From Glycine soja (lineage: Eukaryota > Streptophyta > Magnoliopsida > Fabales > Fabaceae), in contig NC_041021.1 of the NCBI RefSeq assembly GCF_004193775.1, positions 33,739,718-33,803,717 on the forward strand: a stretch of DNA of 64,000 nt. The letters run 5' to 3'. The notes under the pieces are model-generated. The model worked only from the letters and a program-made list of their open reading frames with translations. It made no database searches and was not told the DNA's origin. A program made the translations under genes and the position numbers. This document shows positions 57,596 through 64,000 of this stretch, in pieces (the first letter of the stretch is position 1; the number at the start of each line of letters is the position of its first letter).

Positions 57596-58091
57596 TGTTA
57601 ATCCAATCCAACTTTAATTGGATTAGATTGGGTTGGATATCGGTTGGGCCATTAAAATATTGTCACATCTTTAAGTCTTGAAAAAAACTTAAAGAAATCT
57701 TCAAATTCAAAAATAGTAAGGATATTTTTACTTTTCATATGATAATAACAAAAAAAAATCATAAATATATACTCACGATATCATTCATAAAAAAATGTAT
57801 TACCTTAAAATAAACAATAAAATATAAACTCCAAAACAATGTATTACCTTGAGAATAAAATGTGTTTGATTTAGAGTTTCTATATTAGTAATTTAATTGT
57901 ATGCGGATAGGATTGAGTTAGGTTGGATTTTGGTCGCATCCAAAACTACAAACGACCCAATCCAATTTTAAGTGAACTCATTAAATTGAAACAAATACAA
58001 TCCAATGACCTAATCCAACTCACAAAAATCTAATTTGGTTGGGTTTGATTGGGTCAATTCATGGATTGGGTTCCATCCGTTTACACCCTTA
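57596..58091. repeat. Right part of the hAT-like MITE
   Basis: TTAATCCAATCCAAC at the left edge and GGGTTGGATATCGG nearby mirror the left remnant (48600-48656). The right terminus is CCGTTTACACCCTTA. AT-rich, noncoding. Confidence 0.6.
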
Positions 58092-58099
58092 ATGACTAC

Positions 58100-58856
58100 T
58101 AACGACCCTAAATAAGAAACAATAAAAATTTATTGAGCCATAAGCAACCCTTTTTTTTAATAATTCTTAACTAGTCTAAAATCAAACTGAATAGATGAGA
58201 TAATAAACCAAGACTCCTTAGCCTCAATGATTTCATATTGATGCTCTAAAACAATATTAACTAATGAGATATATAATTCAAGTGAATAAAACACACAATT
58301 ATAAAATATTTCATAAATAATATTTGTTCTCATTTAATGCGATAACCGAAAAAATCAACTAACGTACCTACATTCTTCTAAAGTAACTCTAGTTTGTTTA
58401 TTTTTTTAAAATCATTTTTAATAAAATATACATTTTTCTACTTTTTTAAATGTGTTTGTCTAAACATTTTTTTTATTAAAATAAGTAATTTTTTGTTTGT
58501 TTTAAGAAGCAAATTCTAAATATTTTTTAAAAAATAATTTTTAAAAAGTATTTTGTAAAAAAATGTAGTTTAAACAAAAGGGCACATTATGTAATCAAAA
58601 GATATGTAAGAGAAAGTTTTACTTGTGAGACAAAGTGTGTAAAGAAGGAAAAAAAAGTTAGAGGTATGCTAGCTACATGTGACACTTGATTTTTATACTC
58701 TTTTCTAACTGATTAAAATTTATTAAAAATTATTAATTTTTGTGTTTTGAGATATGAAACCTACCAAAGTTGATAATTTTCAAGAAATGTCAATCAATTG
58801 CTCACAGAAGGGGCATAAGGAAAGCAACGTTAATAACATTTCTCAAAAACTTATAG
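58100..58856. other. AT-rich intergenic DNA
   Basis: No coding similarity, terminal repeats or RNA gene was seen. Confidence 0.6.
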
Positions 58857-59256
58857 GCTGGAATATGTTTTTTTTTTTATCTTTGTAAGTTAGGATTTAT
58901 ATATTTATTTATTTTTGTCTTTGTAGGTTATTTTTTCTAATTTTAGTTATTGTAAGTTGACGTCTTTTTTAATTTTAGTACCTATAAGTTTTTTGTTTAT
59001 TTTTAGTTTTGATAAGTTTATATTTTTTAAATTTCAATCCCTTTGAAGGTTCTAATTTTTCATTTACAATTTTCTTAAATTCACGTTTATAACAATCAAA
59101 ATTGAAAAATAAAAACTTATTAAAATGAGTAAAATATCATAGAGGCACAAAAACTGAAAAAGCATAAACTTATAGAGGTTAAAATTAAAAAAAATGAACT
59201 TACATCAACCAAAAATAAAAAATATTAACTTAAAAGAATAAAAACATATTTAAACC
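58857..59256. mobile_element. 400-bp foldback MITE
   Basis: The left end GGCTGGAATATGTTTTT and the right end read inward, GGTTTAAATATGTTTTT, are imperfect inverted repeats. The two halves (TTTGTAAGTTAGGATTT-like on the left, AACTTA...TTAACTT on the right) mirror each other over about 150 bases. It resembles a very common soybean MITE. No clear target duplication was confirmed. Confidence 0.6.
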
Positions 59257-59829
59257 AAAATTATATTATAAAAAGAACAGGAATCAAAGCTTCATGCTTA
59301 CCGTTAACCATTCACAAATTACCATATCGTACGGTTTTGTCACAAAAAAGGGTAGCCTCACCGATTTCACATGCATGTGTTTGCTTGCTAAAATTAGTCT
59401 GTTTTAATCCCATACTCGTTAAAAAAAAAAAAAGGAGAAATGGGAAAGAAAATCAGTGGAACACAGTAATAACAATGAATACCATGGTGGATAATGGATA
59501 TATAATATTTTAAAAATAAATAAAGTATTTTCATTAGACTAAATTTAAAATATAAACAATTAAATCTTTTGTGATTGTTTGAAGGACTCAACTTTCTAAA
59601 TGCAAAAATTTAATACTAGAAAATTAAATTTCTTCAAATAGTAACTTCAAAGTAAGAATGAAATTGTAGGGTGACGGGCTTTCTCTTTCCCATAGGTAAT
59701 AACAAATTAGGAATTGCTATTCTTGTTTCTATTTTTCTATTCTCACCCCCTTCTTTAAAAAAAACCACAAATAAAAGAACCCTATTGTCCTCCTCTATTT
59801 TCCTACACCCCTTTCCCCTCATTCCTCAC
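59257..59829. other. AT-rich intergenic DNA
   Basis: Nothing recognisable. Minus-strand open frames at 59394-59591 and 59634-59822 are low-complexity. Confidence 0.55.
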
Positions 59830-60274
59830 TAGGAGTGGGCAAGCGGACCAACCCAGCATACTTAAGAATCTCTTGTGTAAGCCTGCATTGACAGTGAACT
59901 AAGTCAGTTCGTTCTGCACTCTTACATAGACTTAAAACATTGGTCCGCCTCGTCCTGCAAACAGGCAGGTTGGTTCGTGGACCTAGTTTAAAAAAGATTA
60001 TAATAAATATCTAACAAATACTCAATTACAAAATTTTTAACAAAACCAAATAAATTTTTAACATAAGTGCAAAAAACTTTTGGATTGAGCTTGGTTGGTG
60101 GTTGTGAGTTTGCGGGTCAACCCGTGGACCAAACTTGCATAACCCATGAATTATGTGGGGCGGACCAAAAATCCTACATAGTCATGGATTTTTAAAATAA
60201 ATTGGTCTATGGCCTTTGCGAATCGCAAGTCCCATGGTTTGATCCATGGACCCAAGCTCATTTACTCACCCCTA
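59830..60274. mobile_element. 445-bp hAT-like MITE
   Basis: The left end TAGGAGTGGGCAAGCGG and the right end, inward, TAGGGGTGAGTAAATG match the plant hAT-MITE terminal consensus TAGGGGTGGGCAA. The flanks share TCCTCA (left 59823-59828, right about 60275-60281 with one base offset), a probable degraded 8-bp duplication. Inner words GGTCCGC/GCGGACC and CCGTGGACC recur in both orientations. Confidence 0.65.
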
Positions 60275-62700
60275 CTCCTCATTAACTGAATCATGGCTTC
60301 TTCTTGTATCTAAATAAACCTAATATACAATAAAATCATGATTTCACTATATATCTAGGTTTTCATACATAACAGAATCACAATTTTGTTATTATTTGGC
60401 TTTAGATACAAAAAGAATTGTGATTCTGCTATATTTTTTTATTTATTTTAATTATTTAATTATAATATAGTTTTTCCTTTTAATAATAATTGAATTGATT
60501 ATGATACAAATTATCATAATGATTATACATTTTATCTTTTTTAATAGTAATATTATTAATTATGATATAATTTTTTTGAAATTAAAATGTGAATTTATGA
60601 TGACACAATTATTCTTTTTAATTGTAATTAAATTAATTATGGTAGCTGTGTTTGTTTTTTTCACTTTCGTTTTGGTTTTTATTTTCCACTTGTAACAAAA
60701 AAAATTAATTATGACACAAATTAATATCATAATTAATTTGATTACTGATAATAAAGGAAATTCACATAATAATTAATTTTATTACTTATATAAATGGTAT
60801 TTTTATTGTAATTAATTCAAATTTAATCAAAAAATATGATTTATATCATACTTATTACTATTAAAAATTTTAAATTTTATATTAATTAATTTAATTTTAA
60901 TTTAAAAAGGATAATTTATATCACCATTTGTTTGTTTAGCTTTAAAAAAATTACTTATATATATAATTATAATTTTTTCATAAAAATTTAACAAAACAAA
61001 AACTTATTTTAATTGTTTAAGAGGGGTGTGAAAAAACACATAATAAAATTATTTTTTTCATATATTTTATATAATAGAATTGTATTTTTGTTACAAAATA
61101 GGGAATGCAAAAAAAGAACACAATAAAAATATATTTTTGTTATATAAAATATACAATAAAAAAATATTTTGCATATTTCTTACACTCCCTCTTACATAAT
61201 GAAAAAACGTTTCAGCTGTATATTTTATATAAAAAATATATATTTTCGTTAAAAGAATATTTAAAAAAAAAATCTTTTAAAGCACGTGGAATAGAAAAAT
61301 ATAATAGTAATTCCCTGGTGGTCGATACCCAAGGCTCGCCTTCATTGGGCCCATTTTTAAACACCCAACTTCTTATCCGGCCACAGTGTACTTATTTGTT
61401 TATTTGGATTTTCATGTGGTTACTTTTGGTTATATTGAAAATTATAAAATTACGTGTGTTGTTCATTTATTAAGAGTGAGACTCATAAATTTTGTGAATT
61501 TCAACATATTTTAACTAATATTAAATTAAGTATATGTTAGAATGTGTTAGAAAGTACTTCCTCCATTTTAATTTATATGACCTTTTAGCAAAAAAAAAAA
61601 TTCTAAATTAATTGTCATTTTACAAAATCATTGAAATATTAAATATTTTTTTGATTTAAGTATTTTTTACGTCTCTATTAAATTAACAAATTTTATTTTA
61701 ATTCTCTAATAAGTTTTTTCTTTACACCGAGTCGAGTTTGTAATAAAACACAAAAAATGGTCTTTATTATTCTTTTTTAGTCATTTTAATATTTTTTTTT
61801 TGTTGTTATCCCTAGAATATGTAGATCATTTTTTATTAGATCCTATAAAATATTTTTCAAATGACTAATACAAAACAAGCAAAATATTATGAGGACTAAA
61901 AATGAAAAATTAGATATATTAGACGAACCAAAACAAAATAACAAGAAATGAAAATAAATTTTTATTTTATTAGATACTCAACATAAAGAAAATTTTATTA
62001 GTAACTTATAACAAAATTCATTAATTTAAAAAAAAATAAAACATATTTACGTCATATATTTATTTTTCATGAAATATCCTTAATCAATACTAGAAGTATT
62101 CTTTTCCATTATTGTATTTAATCATAGAGATAAAAATATATTATAAAGTCCTATAATATTTTTTACGAAATTCAAAATATTAATTTCATTTCTTAATACT
62201 TGTACTAAAATCTTATACTTCAAATAAAGTGAAACATAAGGGATATATTATTAGCATTTGTTATGTTTTTAATATTTCAGTCAGAGTTTCTTCCCCTTTA
62301 CTCCAACTATATATGGCTTGGAGTCCTCTTGCCTCTTTACTCCAATTATGGCAAAGTGATTTTGTACCCTTTTATTTATTATTCTACAATGCACTATATA
62401 ATTCATTGCTTTTATTAAATCAAGAATATGATTGAAAAGGCAAAAATAGTTATGTGTTTGGTGGCGTGTAAATATATTTTTTTCTCTAATATGCAGATAA
62501 ATTGTACAAATTTAGGTACTCCTGCTACTATCTTAACAAAAAAAAAAACAAAAAAAATGGGAAGAAAAATACAAGAACAATAGGGCATCAATATTAAAGT
62601 GGTAGTGAATGAAACTTGGAGATGCGTGATTGTCTCGTGCCAGAGGCTCACATACATTCTCAACCAAAGCCCATTTCAGAAGCAGAAATATGCGCACATT
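60275..62700. other. AT-rich intergenic DNA
   Basis: Contains ATAATTAATTTGATTA-type runs and more CATGATTTC/GAATCACAATT words (60340-60440). A possible Stowaway-like end, CTTCCTCCATTTTAATTTAT, is at 61558 without a visible partner. The open frame 61105-61473 is AT-driven. The last few hundred bases are the likely upstream region of the KIN2-like gene. Confidence 0.5.
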
Positions 62701-62734
62701 CATTAACAAAGTGATCCTATAACTATGCATCTCT

Positions 62735-62757
62735 CACATGTGGAAGCATATATATAC
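62735..62757 (+). promoter_or_regulatory. Core promoter of the KIN2-like gene
   Basis: A TATA element (ATATATATAC, about 62748-62757) lies about 95 bases before the start codon. The E-box CACATGTG at 62735-62742 is the type bound by MYC/bHLH factors in drought- and ABA-responsive plant promoters. The spacing fits a short 5' leader. Stress induction is inferred from the family, not shown. Confidence 0.6.
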
Positions 62758-62851
62758 ATACACTTTGTGATACAAGATCAACAAGACCTAACTATAACAC
62801 CATCTTACATCTATTACTCTCGTAATTTTTTCTTCATCAAATCAAGCAAAC

Positions 62852-63641
62852 ATGTCAAGTGCCCAACAAAACTTCAATGCAGGCCAAACCCAAGGCCAGA
62901 CTCAGGTGAATAATGCACAAATACATTGTCAACTTATCTCACATGTATCTAACACTTTCTATTATCTCTGTAAATTGAAGATATATATCTTATTCTTAAT
63001 TAATATTCTTTGGACGTTACCAACATTCGAAATCAATCCCTCGTGAAATTTTCTTACCACAATTACCATACGGACCAAGATAGTCTGTCTTAATTAATAT
63101 TCTTTGTTATGGTTTAGGCTAAGGCAGAACATTTTGTCCAATCCACAAAGGAAACAGCTTCGGCAGCTGCTGACAAGGCTAATGCAGCTTCTAACACAAC
63201 AGGGCAAACTGTTCAACAAAACAAGGAAGAATCTGCTGGTTTTCTCCAACAGGTGGCTAATTAATTTCTCAAAGATATTTTTCTTCAACAATTTGGGAGC
63301 ATATTTTTCTTTATAGAACTTTTGTTGAATGAAAAATGCTAATGAGTACACTGATTAAGGAATCAAAAGTTTTTATAATAAAGTGTAACATTTAATGTTA
63401 TAAACATATTCGATCGTGAATTTTAATAAAAATTTCTATTAATTAAATATTTAATTAGTATCTTTAGGATACTCATTGTCATTGATAAGACACTTGTAGA
63501 ATTGTGTTTGTCATGAAACCTGGAATGTGTTATTTTATAATTAATTCATTCTTCTTGGTGCAGACTGGGGAGCAAGTGAAGAACATGGCTCAAGGTGCAG
63601 TGGATAGTGTGAAGCACACACTCGGGATGGACAAGAAGTGA
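62852..63641 (+). CDS. KIN2/COR6.6-like small stress-induced protein, three exons
   Basis: Exons 62852-62905, 63118-63252 and 63564-63641 all have GT...AG introns in phase 0 and join into 88 codons. The protein starts MSSAQQNFNAGQTQGQTQ, continues with the Ala/Lys-rich repeat-like STKETASAAADKANAASNT and QNKEESAGFLQQ, and ends QVKNMAQGAVDSVKHTLG with MDKK. It is hydrophilic and Gln/Ala/Lys-rich, lacks Cys and Trp, and has no signal peptide, as in Arabidopsis KIN1/KIN2 (66 residues), which accumulate in cold, drought and ABA and are thought to protect cell structures. It is the only gene here with no stop, frameshift or lost splice site, and it lies outside the nested elements. An AATAAA follows at 63717. 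Close relatives are also annotated as LEA-like or pollen-coat-like proteins. Confidence 0.88.
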
Positions 63642-63716
63642 AATTAACTGGAGATCATGATCTTGGTTTAATTGTCAAATTGTTTGGCTGTTCCTTCAAC
63701 TCAAATGGAAGAAAGG

Positions 63717-63722
63717 AATAAA
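63717..63722 (+). terminator. Polyadenylation signal AATAAA
   Basis: 76 bases after the KIN2-like stop codon, followed by T-rich sequence. A second AATAAA-type signal lies near 63848. Confidence 0.7.
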
Positions 63723-64000
63723 CATATTTCTTTGTTTTTAGAACTTCATATGCTTTGTCCTAGTTTTAGGGGTTAGCAAATTAAGTATGTATTGACTATT
63801 GATTAATGATTGTGGAGTTTTGCTGAAGGAAAAACAATTTCAGTTGTAATAAAACATAGCTTCTTTCCATTTTTCTTGTTTTAGAGATAAGCTTTCTGGA
63901 CTATTTATTTATTTATAAGAATGAATGCTTTTATTTATTTGTACTTCTATGCTCTTGGTCCATGTAGACTATAATACACACAAGCGTATAATAGTCTACA

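Larger units (their letters stand above)
48572..58091. mobile_element. hAT-like MITE, host of the nested MULE
   Basis: Ends read AAGGGGTGTAAATGG on the left and, inward, TAAGGGTGTAAACGG on the right. The flanks GTGATTAC (48564-48571) and ATGACTAC (58092-58099) agree at six of eight bases, in keeping with an old 8-bp duplication. The element's own DNA is only 48572-48665 and 57596-58091, rich in CCAATCCAA/TTGGATTGG words on both sides. Everything between is the inserted MULE. Confidence 0.6.

Noticed and set aside
61105..61473. 122-codon open frame
   Set aside because: AT-rich composition, Lys/Tyr/Phe/Ile bias and no resemblance to any family.

Overview
The window is plant nuclear DNA, almost certainly from a legume and most likely soybean (Glycine). 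This rests on recognised family signatures: SIRE/Maximus-type Ty1/copia elements with an extra third ORF and LTRs full of TAATCGATTA words, soybean-type plant mobile domain (PMD) genes next to Mutator-like (MULE) transposases, and low GC overall. No species-level marker was seen. It is a transposon-dense, nested region with one gene that looks intact, an 88-residue KIN2/COR6.6-like stress protein at 62852-63641, plus several broken host-gene fragments.

Layout. 1-4661: AT-rich tandem repeats, a MULE-like non-autonomous element with 220-bp inverted termini (1742-3095) and unassigned DNA. 4662-14321: a decayed minus-strand copia element whose pol is split by a solo LTR (10630-12313, 5-bp duplication AGTTT), with a second partial element copy sharing its right LTR. 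14322-17510: two PMD pseudogene copies head to head as a large foldback, followed by a minus-strand MULE transposase/OTU fragment (17636-18320). 18666-21863: a broken Helitron Rep/helicase, cut just after its Walker A motif by a Ty3/gypsy LTR. 21864-28957: a gag-only gypsy remnant with no visible pol. 29195-29318: one class III peroxidase exon. 29325-38005: copia remnants A and B, with a plus-oriented LTR at their junction and a host-like 5' gene fragment (31640-32030) inside A's third ORF.

38165-39574: an unidentified coding fragment and the 5' half of a PCH2/TRIP13 pseudogene, next to a CACTA terminus ending at 39937. 42350-43205: an autoinhibited Ca2+-ATPase (ACA12/13-like) pseudogene. 44321-46080: microsatellite and LTR-like repeat. 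48572-58091: a three-level nest in which a MITE holds a MULE (48666-57586, 9-bp duplication TTTTTATTT), the MULE carries a PMD pseudogene convergent with a MULE transposase N-terminus, and that transposase is split by a gypsy element (50439-56762, duplication CCATA/CCACA). 58100-62700: two MITEs and AT-rich DNA, then the KIN2-like gene.

Themes. (1) PMD genes lie convergent to MULE transposase fragments at two independent places, once inside one set of MULE termini with a target duplication, so PMD appears to be a second gene of these transposons. (2) Several repeat families each carry their own short, repeatedly used palindromic word in noncoding DNA. (3) Host-gene fragments (PCH2, an organelle-targeted 5' exon, a peroxidase exon, a Ca2+-ATPase) are scattered among the elements. 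All readings were made by eye, without alignment or database searches.
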